Assembly: GCA_954871525.1 (NCBI GenBank)
Contig: OX940863.1
Location: 10,144,001-10,208,000, forward strand
DNA from: Parietaria judaica
Lineage: Eukaryota > Streptophyta > Magnoliopsida > Rosales > Urticaceae
DNA: 64,000 nt
Direction: 5' to 3'
Shown: piece by piece, positions 10,644 to 23,681 of the stretch
Layout: each line of letters begins with the position of its first letter
Position numbering within the stretch: position 1 is the stretch's first letter
The notes under the pieces: model-generated
Told to the model about the DNA's origin: nothing
The model's input: only the letters and a program-made list of their open reading frames with translations
Database searches by the model: none
Program-made: the position numbers and the translations under genes

Positions 10644-12147
10644 ATGGCTTGTAGACGATGTTTGAGCTTGGTGTTGGTGATTGTGTGTGTCTTTCTTAAG
10701 GGCTTCGGGCAAGCGCAGGACACGCTTGTGCCCGCAATCTTGTCGTTCGGAGACTCGTCGGTGGACGTGGGGAACAACAACTACATCAACACTCTATTTA
10801 AGGCCAATTACCCTCCCTATGGAAGGGACTACGTCAACCACCAAGCCACCGGCAGATTTTGCAACGGAAAGCTAGCCACTGACTACACCGGTAAATACTC
10901 ACTCGCATTACTGCTAGGGTTGCGGCATTTTGCTTGTTTATCTATAGTTCGCGGTCGGAATAGCAATGCCCGCTTTTCTTTTGAAAGTGCATAGTATATT
11001 GCTTCCATTATGAATGTTAAAATTGACGGAAAATGTTAGCTATGATGACTTATTGGAGAGTACTTTTTGTGAATTGCATATTTTTCAACATAATGACTTT
11101 TTTTAACGGTTCTTCTAAAATTGAACTTTTGGAATAAGTCACGGAATCTTTTAATCTAGTGTATTAATCTTGTTTGATGACTAAATGACGAAAATTCCGC
11201 ACATGTAGATATTTTTGTCAATTTTTTTATTGTATAAGCAACACTATGCACGAAATAGTATAGTTAGGGGAGAATTAGTGTCAATTTATTCCTAGATTTA
11301 TGGTTAGATATATATCCCTCTCACTATTTTGACTTTTGAAAAAAGGGGCTCAATATATAATAGGTCAAACAACACTAAATAAATAGTGTAATGTGACATA
11401 TTAATTTCGACATGTCGTCTCACATGCATGGTTACTCAGTTAACTCGACATATATTTAGCATTTTTTCTTCCTAATAAACCTTAATCCAGTTTGAAATAT
11501 TAGATAAATATTGGTAAGTCGTAAGTGTTTATAGATTAACGATAATAATATATGTTTTTATAATATGTTTGTATGCAGCTGACGTGTTAGGCTTTAAGAC
11601 GTACCCACTGCCGTACCTGAGCCCACAATGCTCAGGCAAAAACCTTCTCATCGGAGCCAACTTCGCCTCTGCTGCAGCCGGTTACGATGAGAAAGCTTCT
11701 GCCATGAACGTATATACTCTAATTAGATGCGCCTAATTATATATTTTTACTCATTGGGTTGATCGATCTAACAAAATTTTTGGATGTCAGCCGTTAAAAT
11801 CCTAAATACATGTCAATTATAAAAAAATATCAAACATTTTTATTTTTTGATTCTCGCATGACTTTGACAAATGGATAAATTTTAGAGTTAGTAAAATAGA
11901 GTACATTGAAAACTTTGGTAGTAAAAGATAGATTTAAGCCGCTACAAATTTAAAATATTAAATATTTATACCATTATTAATCTCTATTAATTTGCTTAAA
12001 TACCCGGTCTATTTAACTAATTGCATGGACATGAAGTATTGCTTTCGTCGTAAAGTCGACAACACTACTGGCTGGCAATCAATATCAGTGAAAAGCATAT
12101 TTAGTGATGGTTTATGTTATTTGTAAATACTATTTATCACCATGAAA

Positions 12148-12208
<61 letters not shown>

Positions 12209-13533
12209 TTTCGAGCATCAAATCAGAGAAATAGTAGTTGGGTGTTATTATCACATATGGGTGCCATCACCCATACAAATATCTATTCTATTAAATCTGC
12301 TCTTAGGTCTCAACCATCCCTAAAACCATATAGTAAATGTTGTACCTAACAAAATCATAACCATATAATATACATATCTAGATATATTAATATGTAATTT
12401 TCTTTAATATGTATAAAATGAGAACACTTGTATTGTATGTTATATTATGTTTATCCCGTTCAAATACTCAACTAATCGAGCTAACGTTGTTGAACAGCAT
12501 GCGATCACGCTAACCAATCAGATAGCATTGTTCAAGGAGTACAAGTCGAAGCTGGCTAAAGTGGCCGGACAGAAGAAGGCGGACAACATAGTTAAGGAGG
12601 CGCTGTACCTGGTCGGGGCCGGCAGCGGCGACTTTGTGCAGAACTACTACATAAATCCATTGGTCAACCAACACTACACCGTTGACCAGTACTCCACCAC
12701 CCTCATTGCCTCTTTCACCTCCTTCATCAAGGTCACTTTCATTCTTCATAATTAGCTTTAAATTCTACTGTTGAGGTGAAGATTTCAAACCTAATTGACG
12801 GTTTTTCATCGAATAATTAACGGTTTTTCCTAGAAATTCTAGATGCACAAAATATTTTTTAAGTGGCATATTTCTAAATTGTAAGATAATTGATTAGCTT
12901 TTTCAGGTATATATATTTTTAATACTCTTTGTTATTTGTATAAGTTATTCTTGTTGTTTTAACATTTTTCCTACTGATTGAACAATAAACAGAGCTTGTA
13001 TGGAGCCGGGGCGAGGAAGATCGGAGTAACATCACTGCCGCCACTGGGGTGTCTTCCGGCGACGAGGACACTGTTCGGCTACCACGAGAGCGGCTGCGTG
13101 GCCAAGATCAACAGCGACGCGCAGCTCTTCAACAAGAAGATAAACGCCGCCGCAGCCTCCCTCCAGAAGCAATACCCAGACCTCCGCCTCGTCATCTTCG
13201 ACATCTTCACCACCCTCTACAGCATGGTCAAGACCCCCTCCAAATTCGGTAACTAACTCCCTCCCGACAGTACGCCCTCAAAACCGCACCGTTTCGTTTC
13301 GAAACGCGTTAACATTTCGCGAGTTGCTTATTAACGCAGGCTTCACGGAGGCGACCAAGGGCTGCTGCGGGACAGGCACGATAGAGCTGACGTCGGTGCT
13401 CTGCAACCCGCACTCGATCGGGACTTGTTCGAACGCCTCCACTTACGTCTTCTTCGACAGTGTTCACCCGTCCGACAAGGCCAACGAGATCCTCGCCCAG
13501 GAGCTGCTTGGCCAAGGCCTCGCCCTCATCTGA
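10644..13533 (+). CDS. GDSL esterase/lipase, secreted
   Basis: Five exons join in frame: 10644-10890, 11579-11709, 12498-12731, 12993-13248, 13340-13533, giving 353 residues, the usual size for plant GDSL lipases. A hydrophobic signal peptide covers about residues 1-25. Block I reads FGDSSVDVGNNN with the catalytic Ser at 38; block V gives Asp329 and His332 (DSVHP) of the catalytic triad. Where many family members have GxND the protein has GSGD, as in the APG-like subgroup. Members hydrolyse ester bonds in lipids or acylated cell-wall compounds; the substrate cannot be deduced. Introns 1 and 2 are long (688 and 788 bp) and AT-rich, intron 2 with a microsatellite. No neighbour is functionally linked. 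Confidence 0.93.
12155..12208. repeat. (AT)n(GT)n microsatellite in intron 2 of the GDSL gene
   Basis: About 19 AT units run directly into about 8 GT units. It is a simple repeat, likely variable in length, and lies well away from both splice sites. Confidence 0.9.
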
Positions 13534-14798
13534 TCTCGACGCTGCATGTGTCGTTAGCATATCACTGCCATGCATTTCTAGGTCTGCTTCGCAAGTTTTT
13601 TCAATAATTATATTGAATTGTTTGGTTTTCCAGTTCCGATGGTATGACAATATTGTATTTACAGTTGTGTGTAGAGAGAACTTCTCAGAATCTGTAATGG
13701 TTGAGTTTATTTGTTCTACGAATCTGCAGCAAGTAAACACACTATATAAATGTCCTATTAAAGCATATTTGACATATATATATATATATATAATCGTAAC
13801 TTATTAAACTCGATAATCGATTACCGTAATGTACCTATCCTTTGAGAGCGAGGTTCGAGGCTCGAAAAAGAAAAATCATAATCCAAATTAAACTAAACAT
13901 AAAAAAAAAAAAAAAAAAAAAACGGCAGAATCAATCGCAGATTGGCGACGGCGAGACGGACGATTGATGTTTTGTAAAGACCAGCGTGATATTCTTTAAG
14001 AAAATTAACAAAATACCTATAGTTTCATTTAATCATTTTATATCTATCTATAACAAAGATGAACGACCAAAGTTCAAATTTCAAAGTAAATTTACACGAT
14101 TAACCAAATTCATCTTCTCACTAATTAATTCTAATTTGTTTCATTAACAATTATAGTATACCGATAGAAAATAAAATAAATAAATACTTTGGGTCTCAAA
14201 AAATTATGAGTTCACAATCACAATTAATGGAGTTCAAATTTCTGAACATTAGACTCAAAATAATTTAAATTTTTATAAATTTAATTTTCAAACGACAGCT
14301 AAAATAAGACTAATCTTCGAATCGCTGAATAATCCCACTCCAGCTTGAAGACTATATTGCTATACTTTGGAATCAAAGAGAAATTTTCCAACAAGTAACG
14401 AAATTGCTTGCGTTGGATTCCTCCGGTACTCTCGACTTTTAGCTCAATTCCCTTGACGCTCTCAATCTTGGCAACTTTCAGGCATTTCGATTCTCCCACC
14501 ATCCGGCAAAAAACCTACATACACAACAAAACAAGAGGATTCTTAGTGTTTATTAAGTTATGGAACATTTGAATTTGTATCCTTGAGATCGAAAGCTCAT
14601 CTAGATATGGAAAAGTACCTTTATGCAATTTCCCTCTTTTTTGCACATTTGAACTCTTAGGATGACAACTCCAAATCAATCCTAGTAAAATGGTGAGGCT
14701 ATAGCCTTTATGCAGTATTTAAATATTGTTAAAGTCTAAATAATCTACTTCGACGAATGGCAAAATTACACATTTTCTCAATTCTTTGACTTTCTTCT
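13534..14798. other. Spacer after the GDSL gene
   Basis: The first 200 bases are the presumed 3' UTR. An A-run lies at about 13901-13921. Apart from the exon-like stretch at 14299-14523, no gene is seen. Confidence 0.5.
14299..14523 (-). pseudogene. Exon-like stretch of an unrecognised gene (possible remnant)
   Basis: On the - strand an open stretch of about 72 codons follows a possible acceptor (TATGTAG at about 14525) and ends at 14299 in a stop. Its codon use and GC content look coding compared with the very AT-rich flanks (for example KCLKVAKIESVKGIELKV and NIVFKLEWDYSAI). No upstream exon was found and I do not recognise the family with confidence. It may be the last exon of a broken gene or chance. 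Confidence 0.3.
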
Positions 14799-15656
14799 TT
14801 GGACGTACTATGGAGTTCGAGGAGTACGAAAGAAGGGAGTGTCTCGGTCTTGGACATGGAAGCTGGTCCGGGAGATCGGTCAGAGCTGTTGAAGTACGCG
14901 GATGCTTTGAAAAAGTCTCAACGGGGATCAGTCAAACTGCACAGAAAGTCAGCTTCTTATAGTTCTTTTTGACAACGCTAGTTTTTATTTTATATTTTAC
15001 GATGTATAGGACATGTATAATTGGTTGGTTGGTTGTATTTGTACGTAGAGATTTGGACTAATATTTAGGATTTGTACATATGTTTTGACTTTTGACAGTA
15101 ATCATTCTATAATGGGTTAATATCAGCGAAAGTACCCAATGTTTTAATAATTTGTGTCAAATGTGAATATCTTATATGCCCCTGGGTCTATTTTGTATAA
15201 GAAATTCCATAATTGGACAATTAATTTGCATAAATGCTTAGTCCAACTAAGCCCGTGAACTGAAATACTACCACACCTTAGTTAATTATGTGCATTAAAA
15301 AAAAAAATGTTTACTAAGATAGAATATTGTATGCTGAGAATGAGACTATCTGAATATATATTCTTAAAATGTTACAAAGTTTTTTTTTAAAAAAAGTTTA
15401 CTAAAAATAAAACTTCAAATAATATATTGTTTGAGAATGAGAAAATAGATTAATTACAATGTATTTTTAATCTATATATTATTTTGGTAATGTTTCATAA
15501 TTATTTAATTTAATTTACGTAATAAAGATATTTATTTGTTTATAATACGAATATGTTAGGAAATAGATTCATGATTTACTATTTGAATACACTATTAAAA
15601 TGTAACTATAATAAGAGCAAGCTTGAAAGGTATTTACAAAATATTATCAATGTTGC
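14799..15656 (+). repeat. Left arm of inverted duplication: copy of the 3' end of the AR791/CHUP1-like gene
   Basis: These 858 bases match the inverse complement of 18206-19062 closely. The arm carries the last 50 or so codons of the AR791/CHUP1-like gene, read on + and ending SVKLHRKSASYSSF-stop at about 14971, followed by the same 3' flank. Coding differences are few (for example GADA against GAGA-type changes). Homology breaks off sharply before 14799 and after AATGTTGC at 15656. This copy has no upstream exons, so it is a gene fragment. Confidence 0.9.
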
Positions 15657-15722
15657 TAGTGATGATATTTTGTAAATATTATCATCCTCTGTGAGAACAA
15701 TAAGACCATCAAGGGACAAAGA

Positions 15723-16272
15723 ATGAGATTAACCCGGCCAATAACAAGAGGAGCTCCCACATTAGAAGTAAGAAACCTAAACCTCAGGGTTACTCGTGGA
15801 GTATCGAAGGACAAATTTTCTAAGTTTGGGGTGATTAATCACTGCGTTCTGGAGAAAGTAGAAGGGAAGAATGTTGGTTTTGTACATCAAGTTAGATGGT
15901 GAAATTTGGAAAAAGCGCAATCTGTAAGTGATTGTCATTTATTAGCTTATATTCATTTTCAGTTGCTTTATTTGAATTGCTTACATGTTCTTTCCTTTTG
16001 TTCACTAGGCGTGGCAGGCAATCCATAAGAGTAACTGAAGAAGCTCCAATAAAGGAAGCTCCAACAAGGGAAGGGACATCGTCTTTATTCCTTACATATC
16101 TCGGGGACAAGATCCGGAAAAGCAATTTCTTCAGTTCGGAATGGTCCTAAGCGTCTGGATATTACGAGGCCATGATGGTGGATCTTAGGGTATCGGGATT
16201 GTAGATTTCACATCCCCTCTCGAGGCTAATCTAGCCACCGAGGCCATGGATGGCAAGGTGCCCTTAAGTTAG
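15723..16272 (+). pseudogene. Degraded RNA-recognition-motif (RRM) protein gene fragment
   Basis: Translation gives one RRM-like stretch (LEVRNLNLRVT... FSKFGVINHCVLEKVEGKNVGFV), a stop, then EKAQS. A GT-AG intron of 85 bp (15924-16008) follows, joining to AWQAIHKSN and a further stop. A second RRM-like stretch (QFGMVLSVWILRGHDGG, GIGIVDFTS, EAMDGKVP) comes next. RNP-like motifs GFV and GIGIVDF are visible. Several in-frame stops mean no full protein can be made. Because the intron is kept, the copy came from genomic DNA and not from a spliced mRNA. It sits in the loop of the inverted duplication. The RRM assignment is by motif only. Confidence 0.5.
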
Positions 16273-16524
16273 TATGGATATCAGATCACTTAAACTTGCT
16301 GCAATTACTATTCTGCAGAGTCAAAAGAGGTCTTTGTCAACCGATTTGAAAAATATAAAAAACTTACGTTAGGAACCTTGACGATACTATGACCGATATT
16401 TTTTCACGCAAAGTGGACACGTTTTGGCCGCTGAAGTAAAACGCTGCCCGAATCCAAATCCACGGCTTGTTCATGATTCGCGAATTCAACTGTACCAAAT
16501 CTTTTGCTTTTTAGAGTAATCTAG

Positions 16525-16584
<60 letters not shown>

Positions 16585-18205
16585 ATTGTAAAACGTTACT
16601 TAGTGCAGTAGCAAATCGTCAAATGTTAAAGACTTGAAGTATGAATTTTTTTTTATTGTTTTTATAAGAAACCATTGGCATAGCTCGTGCAATAACGTAC
16701 TGGAACAAATGATTTATACATGTTCATAAATTACTACAATACCGTACAAATTCTGGTGATTATAAAGTTATTGATAAAGACATGTTAAGCATCTTACAAT
16801 TAAGGCATTGATAGAATATATCTAATCTATCAAGTCTTTAATTGTAAATGCATTTTATTGTAGGAGCTATTCGGTGTTTGTCATATAATAGCTTTTGCAA
16901 TAACGTGTAGCTCTTGTACTACCGTATTGTAGGCCCGAAAAAAGGGTTGTATTAATAATTCGTCCAAGGCCCCGAAAAGAGTTAGGTTGGCCATGGGTGA
17001 GAGTGAGAGAGAGATAGAGAGAGAGAGAATGTACGAAACTCACGATTACAGGTGAGACTGAGAGAGACAGAGCTTACGTGTACGGAGAGAGGGAATGTAG
17101 TGCTTACGTGTACAGGTGTTAATAAATCTGTATGAATCACTAAATTATATTTTTTATTGAGTGAATATCAACTTTTAATTGTGTATCTATTTGCCTTTAA
17201 ATTTTTTTTATCCTCTCAATTTATCATTTAGTATCAATTTATTTCTGGAATATTTTCGTGTCTAACTTTATCTCTGAATTTTTTAAGTGCTTCATATAGT
17301 TCTTTAATAAAATTATAAGTTACATAAAACCAAAAATATAAAATCACATTCTCACATTTATTTGTTACATTAATTTAGAATATAATTTTGGTTTTTTTTT
17401 TATGGTTTTGTATTCTATTTTTAAAATTCACAACATAAATTTAGAATCTGTTTTTAGAATATTTTAAATATTGTATGGTTATGTTTTTTGTTCAAGTGTA
17501 TTTAAAAAAATAAAAAATAAAATTATGTTTAGTTATGTTTTATGATTTTAGCTTATATATAATACTTTTTTGAAAATACGTCAAAACTACTGTTTTTCAC
17601 CTATCATTGGACTCATCTCGACGTAAGTTTTCCAACAGTATATATTTATGAGTTCATCCGAAGTTCGAATTATGGTATAAAATGTTATAGATTTAAAAAT
17701 TTCCGGATAAAATATACATATATATATTAAAATAGTTATGCTATAAGAGAGAAATAGATAAATAAGTTGGAATAAATTGAAAACACATTTTATTTGTTTT
17801 CTATTTTCTATGAACATTTCAAAGTAAAAAAACATGATTCTTAATTCGTATTCTAAGTAAAATAACCAAACATGATTTCTAACATTGTTTTCTAAAATTC
17901 AGATTTAAAAAAAAAAAAAAAAAAAAACAGCCCCTTAGTTACACATTATTTAGTCTTAACTCGGTAACGTTTTAGGCATATATTTACATTGATTTGTCAT
18001 AGTTACAGTTTACATTAATTTATACGTTTGCATATTAGTTAGTTTAATAGTTTATATATTATTAGTGGATTGCCCGCACCTCGCGCGGGTAATAAAATAT
18101 AATTTTAAATTAACATATTAACGAATTTGTTCTTGATATTCTAAAAATGAGTTTAAAATTGTGATATTTATTTTAGAACAATATGAATATTTTCTATCCA
18201 ATAAC
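16273..18205. other. Rest of the inverted-duplication loop
   Basis: AT-rich, no gene. It holds a long (AT)n run (about 16528-16580), a GA-rich patch (17000-17035), an A-run (17906-17926), and a short GC palindrome near 18071-18090 (CCCGCACCTCGCGCGGG) that stands out from the AT background. Confidence 0.5.
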
Positions 18206-19062
18206 GCAACATTGATAATATTTTGTAAATATCTTTAAAGCTTGCTCTTATTACAGTTACATTTTAATAGTGTATTCAAATAGTAAATCATGAATCTATT
18301 TCCTAACATATTCGTATTATAAACAAATAAATAACTTTATTACATAAATTAAATTAAATAATTATGAAATATTACCAAAATAATATATAGATTAAAAATA
18401 CATTGTAATTAATTTATTTTCTCATTCTCAAACAATATATTATTTGAAGTTTTATTTTTAGTAAACTTTTTTTTAAAAAAAACTTTGTAACATTTTAAGA
18501 ATATATATTCAGATAGTCTCATTCTCAGCATACAATATTCTATCTTAGTAAACATTTTTTTTTTTTAATGCACATAATTAACTAAGGTGTGGTAGTATTT
18601 CAGTTCACGGGCTTAGTTGGACTAAGCATTTATGCAAATTAATTGTCCAATTATGGAATTTCTTATACAAAATAGACCCAGGGGCATATAAGATATTCAC
18701 ATTTGACACAAATTATTAAAACATTGGGTACTTTCGCTGATATTAACCCATTATAGAATGATTACTGTCAAAAGTCAAAACATATGTACAAATCCTAAAT
18801 ATTAGTCCAAATCTCTACGTACAAATACAACCAACCAACCAATTATACATGTCCTATACATCGTAAAATATAAAATAAAAACTAGCGTTGTCAAAAAGAA
18901 CTATAAGAAGCTGACTTTCTGTGCAGTTTGACTGATCCCCGCCGAGACTTTTTCAAAGCACCCGCGTACTTCAACAGCTCCGACCGATCTCCCAGACCAG
19001 CTTCCATGTCCAAGACCGAGACACTCCCTTCTTTCGTACTCCTCGAAGTCCGTAGTACGTCC
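18206..19062 (-). repeat. Right arm of inverted duplication (3' end and flank of the AR791/CHUP1-like gene)
   Basis: This arm contains the end of the real gene's last exon (18891-19062) and about 680 bases of its 3' flank. It pairs with 14799-15656 in inverse orientation. Since the intact gene is attached to this arm, it is most simply the source and the left arm the copy. Confidence 0.9.
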
Positions 19063-20669
19063 AACGAGTGTCTGTACCGAAGCGAATCCACGTTTTGAAC
19101 GGATTCACTCTTGTCGCTTTGATGAACCTCCTTCCCGCTCACGAGCTTCTTCAGCTTGTTGAGGAGGCTCTTCCTGCTCGAGCCACTGGTTTTGGCAGAG
19201 GATCCGTCGAGATCCGCGGAATCCGTGAAGGACGTATGGGAATCCGACCACTGGTCGGAGTCGAAAAGGTCTGCGAAATTGATATTGTTTTCGCTGATTC
19301 CTTCGGAGTTCGCGTACTCCAATATCAGCTGCTTCGCCTTCTCCTCCGATCTCGGGCTCAGTGTCTTGCTCAGATCCCGAGCCACGATGCTTTTGCCTTC
19401 CGCAGGGTGGTAGTCGCGAAGCTCGTGCCTCAAGCAAGCATTGATCCACCGAAGGTAGACCAATTCTTCGATATCCGAGCATCTGTCCGCTTTCAGTTGC
19501 TCGATTTCCTTCTGCAAATTCTCGTTCTCGTATCGTAACTGCTCGCACACTTCTCTCAGCTTCTCGGTCTGCAATGAAAGGATCGAGTGATGATTAAGGA
19601 TATGAGAAACACAACATATAAATTGCTGTTTCGAAGCTCGTTATGTATTTCCGGATTAGGAAATTATTTGAGTTCAGATAGCGTTTCGGAAATTAATAAA
19701 AATAAGAAGCATTACCTCAGAATCTTCAAGAACAGAATTTGCCAGGATCTGAGTGGACTCCAAAGCCCGAGCCAATTCGGAATTCTCGAGCTGCAACATC
19801 GAATTCTCTCTCCTCACGTCTTTGATCTCGTCCTCTAGTTCCGCAACTCTCTTCAGCTTCGCCTGAACCTCGGAACAGCTCGAGAATGACTTGTAATCCT
19901 CGTCTTGAAACTTCGCAACTCGCTGCTGAAGCCTCACGATCTGTTCCCGGTTATGCTCGGCTTCGAGCCCGAGCTTCTTCTTTAGAAGCCGGATCTTCGA
20001 CTTAGCAGCCTCGAGCTCCACTGCCAGGCTGGCGCGTGCTGCGGCTTGTTCTCCGAGCCGGCGGTTCTCGGCCTTCAGAGTCTCAATCTTGAGGCCGAAG
20101 AGCTTGGCTTCCATGGTGTTGAGTTTCAGCCTGTTTTGGAGCTCCATGACCGTGGTCTGTTGCTCTCTGAGGCCATAGAGCTCGAGAAGCTGATCCTCAA
20201 GACTCCGCTCTCTCGCACGCAGCGCTCGGATCGTCTCCTGAAGGTAAGCGATTTCCTCTTCGTGTTTGGTACATGGTTCCGGGTTTACATCCGAAGAGGA
20301 AAAGTCGGCAGATTTGAGAGTAAACTTGTCAATGGCGGCATTTGAAATGTCTAGTTTGTTCGCGAGATCGTCGAGCTCGGGCGAGCGGAAGGCTTCGTCA
20401 TCTTCGTTAAGCGTGGAGACGCGCCTCTGCAGATTCGCCTCTTCCTAGTGAACAAACACGGGAATATTCCGTTTATTCAAGAATCTATAACTAAATCAGC
20501 ATCATGTTTTTCGCCGATTCCGGTTTTAAGAACTTTGCTATCATTTTAACCATTTCACATTAGCTCATAAGACAATAAGATTAGCAAATAGTAAATACTT
20601 GTAGATTTTTGTTCTTTTTTTTTTTTAGTATTGTTGAATCAATTCATTCTAATCAATCATAAAACCCAA

Positions 20670-20708
<39 letters not shown>

Positions 20709-21272
20709 CAAAATTAATCTCAACTCATATTCCAACTAAATTAGATCAACAAAGAGGAAAGAAAGATTTTTTTGTCGTTACGCGATTCCGTCTCAAATTT
20801 ATAAGGATTACTATAAAATAATTTAAGTCATCCCAAATACCCACAGAGATCAACTTGAAAAAGAAAAAAGAAAAAAACCCATGATTTTTCATTTCAGTAC
20901 TTTCTAAATTCACTAATAAATTTGAAAACAAAAAAAAAAAAACTTACAAATCTTTCCGATGGAACCGAGGCAACACCGTACACGGTGGGTCTTCGTGTTG
21001 ACTGATTTGACTCGATTTCATCATCACAATCTGAAAAAAGCACACATAAGTGTATTACGATCGCAGAAAAAAGGGTTCACAAATAAGAAAAAGATCAAAA
21101 TTAAAATAAAATAAAATAAATAGAATTTGAAATTCAAACCTGGTGACTGTGGAGGCAAAGGCTTTGGGTTTCTGAGTCTGGAATAGAGAAAGCTCGCGAA
21201 CGACACAGCTATGGCGAAACCAAACTGAAGTATTATTGGCTTTATGTCGTTTCTGTCTTTCCCTTTAGACAT
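18891..21272 (-). CDS. AR791/CHUP1-like coiled-coil protein with N-terminal membrane anchor
   Basis: Four exons on the - strand join in frame: 21272-21140, 21030-20948, 20444-19716, 19568-18891, giving 540 residues. Residues about 10-32 form one hydrophobic segment (IILQFGFAIAVSFASFLYS), then a short Pro-rich stretch. From about 73 to 345 the protein is almost continuous coiled coil rich in Leu, Glu and Lys. Residues about 350-368 carry the signature ELVYLRWINACLRHELRDY followed by ARDLSKTLSP, shared with CHUP1 and its relatives. The long C-terminal domain of true CHUP1 is missing, so the best fit is the shorter At1g52080/AR791-type group. CHUP1 links chloroplasts to actin; for this group an actin- or membrane-associated role is likely but unproven. 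Its 3' end is duplicated in inverse orientation downstream. Confidence 0.88.
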
Positions 21273-23182
21273 CGAACACAACACAGCACACCTCTTAATT
21301 AATTACTCAATAAACACCTCTTCTTCTTCTTCACCCTCCATTTCTCTGATCAGTTATACCAAAAATGGATCATATTCGAGAACGATATACACGACACTTT
21401 TTGGTTACGATGATGTGTTTGAGAGGAAGTTTCGTTGATGGGTTTTTTTTTTTTTTGGGGCTTATGAGAAAGGTAGTTAGATTTTTTTATTTTTTTCAAA
21501 TACAAGTTTATTATTTAAAGGTTTCATTGAAGGAGTTTTTAAATGTTGTAAAGTAACAAACTTTGGCCACTGGTTTTGTCTCATGTCGTAGTGAGGGTGA
21601 CGTGGCGCGTATGAGAGAGAGAGAATATGATTCGGGTTTGTTGCGACTTGTGATCAATATGGGATGGCCAATGAGAACACAAAATTAGTTGTACACGCAA
21701 TTGAGATTAAGATTAATTTAAGCTAATACCGTGAATTCAGAAGTCCGGTCTGAATTTTCGGATAAAAATCCAAGGCTTTTTCAAACTTAGAAGATTGTGA
21801 ATTCGGGAACTTTTGAGTTCGGATTTTATCTGAATTTGATATTATTGAAATATGATCTTAAAATCAATATGGTCCTTACAAAAACGAGAAAGAAAAAAAA
21901 ACTGGAACTAGATTTTTTCGGTTTTGACATAAATAGGAGACCAAAATTCCGGATCTTGTTTTTTTTTTTTCATATCCATAAAATTTTAGTTCTGATTTCT
22001 CGTCAAATAAAAATAATCAAATTCTGATTTCTTCATTATATTTACATGATTACATTTAACTCGTGATTTGTTGTCTCTGGCACAGTGGTCCTTGATAATA
22101 CGGGATTAACTCATCCTCAATTTTTTATAATAACTTTTTTCAACTTAAACAAATATCTAAAAATAGTTTAAAGAAATAGGGTTGAGGCCGCCCGTTCTTT
22201 AAGGATGACGCGGGCTCCAACGCGGGGCAACCCAAGAAAATGCGGGTCACACAACCCACGGGCAATGGCAATGAACACCTTCACTATCTATATACTATAA
22301 ATCATGGAGTCAATTTTTAGAAAATCGGTGGGCATGCCGACGGCTTGCCGAATGTCGCTGGAATGCGGTAGGAAAACCCTCGAGTGCCGTTGTCGTTTTC
22401 TCAAATGTCGCAAGAATGCCCATTTTTGCAATTTTTCCATGGAAAACCAACCCTGTATAGCCAATTTTTCCCATTTGTCGCGAAAAAGTTAATGAAAATC
22501 CCATCATGCTAGGCTAAATTTTTTAGATTTCCTATTTAGGGTTTTTTTGAAAGTTTGGTTCGGATTTTTTGTTAAACACGTGTTTTAGGGTTAATATATA
22601 TCAGGGGATAATTCTTGGGTATTAGTGTTAATGTAGTTGTTATCTTCTAGATTTCGCGAATTCAGTTCTTGTAGTGTAAATCTTCCAAATAATTGTTGAT
22701 TACCTTGAATCTTATTGTTGAATTATTGATTAGTTAGTTAGTTAGTTACTATTTTGAATAATTGTTCATTAGTTAGTCACTTACTTACTTGTTTAGTTTA
22801 GTGTTTAACTTTCATTATTTACTCACTTAGTTGAATTATTGATCAATTAGTTACTAAGATAGTTAATTATTATTGTAACAAATGTAATTTTGAACTTATA
22901 TAAAATCTTGTTTAAATACTAAAAAAAAAAAAAAGTATTCAGAATTTCCGTCGAAAACTCTATCGGCATGCGATATGCCATGAAATTTATGCAGTATTTT
23001 TGGCATGCGGCATACCATTTTTTCGATTTACTTGTCGGCATGCCCATCAGCAAGCGATATGCCCGTAAAATGAAAATTGCGAAACGACATCAGTAACCGC
23101 ATTTAACACCTTGATATAAACTATAAAGCAGATGAGCCATAATCATCGTGTCATTGAGTTTAAATTTGGCAAATGCACTAAA
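21273..23182. other. Spacer upstream of the AR791/CHUP1-like gene
   Basis: Bases 21273-21560 are probably promoter and 5' UTR of the - strand gene. 22300-23110 looks like an old repeat: several TGCC-containing short repeats (GGCATGC, GCATGCCGAC) occur in both orientations near its ends. No clean termini or target duplication were found. No gene is seen. Confidence 0.4.
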
Positions 23183-23191
23183 TAAATATAA

Positions 23192-23681
23192 GGGATAATT
23201 ACGGCAAATATACCCAACCTTTGGTCAAACTTCCTCCCGTGTACCCAACCTTTAAAATTGGCGGCAAAAGTACCCAATCAGCGTTGACTGTGTCTTTGGC
23301 TAAAAAACGTTAACTTTTGCCGTTAGCATAGTACACGTGTCCGTTGCAATGACATATATTTTTCAATGCTGTTTAATATGTATGAAATTTTATTAGTTCA
23401 TGTGTGTGTTTTTGTAGATTATTTGCTGATTACTTTGTTGATTAATCTGATAGATAGATTAATTCAGTTAGTTTAACCATTAATTCAGTTAAAAATGATA
23501 GTAATAAATTTTGGGTGACTTATGTGGCATGTACACGTGTACTATGCTAACGGCAAAAGTTAACGTTTTTTAGCCAAAGTCACAGTCAACGCTGGTTGGG
23601 TACTTTTGCCGCCAATTTTAAAGGTTGGGTACACGGGAGGAAGTTTGACCAAAGGTTGGGTATATTTGCCGTAATTTTCCC
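23192..23681. mobile_element. Mutator-like MITE with 150-bp terminal inverted repeats
   Basis: The 490-bp element starts GGGATAATTACGGCAAATA and ends with the complement. Terminal inverted repeats of about 150 bp (23192-23341 and 23533-23681) differ at only a few positions. It is flanked by a perfect 9-bp direct repeat, TAAATATAA (23183-23191 and 23682-23690), the target-duplication length typical of the Mutator superfamily. The 190-bp centre has no coding capacity, so it depends on an outside transposase. Near-identical arms suggest a recent insertion. Confidence 0.88.
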
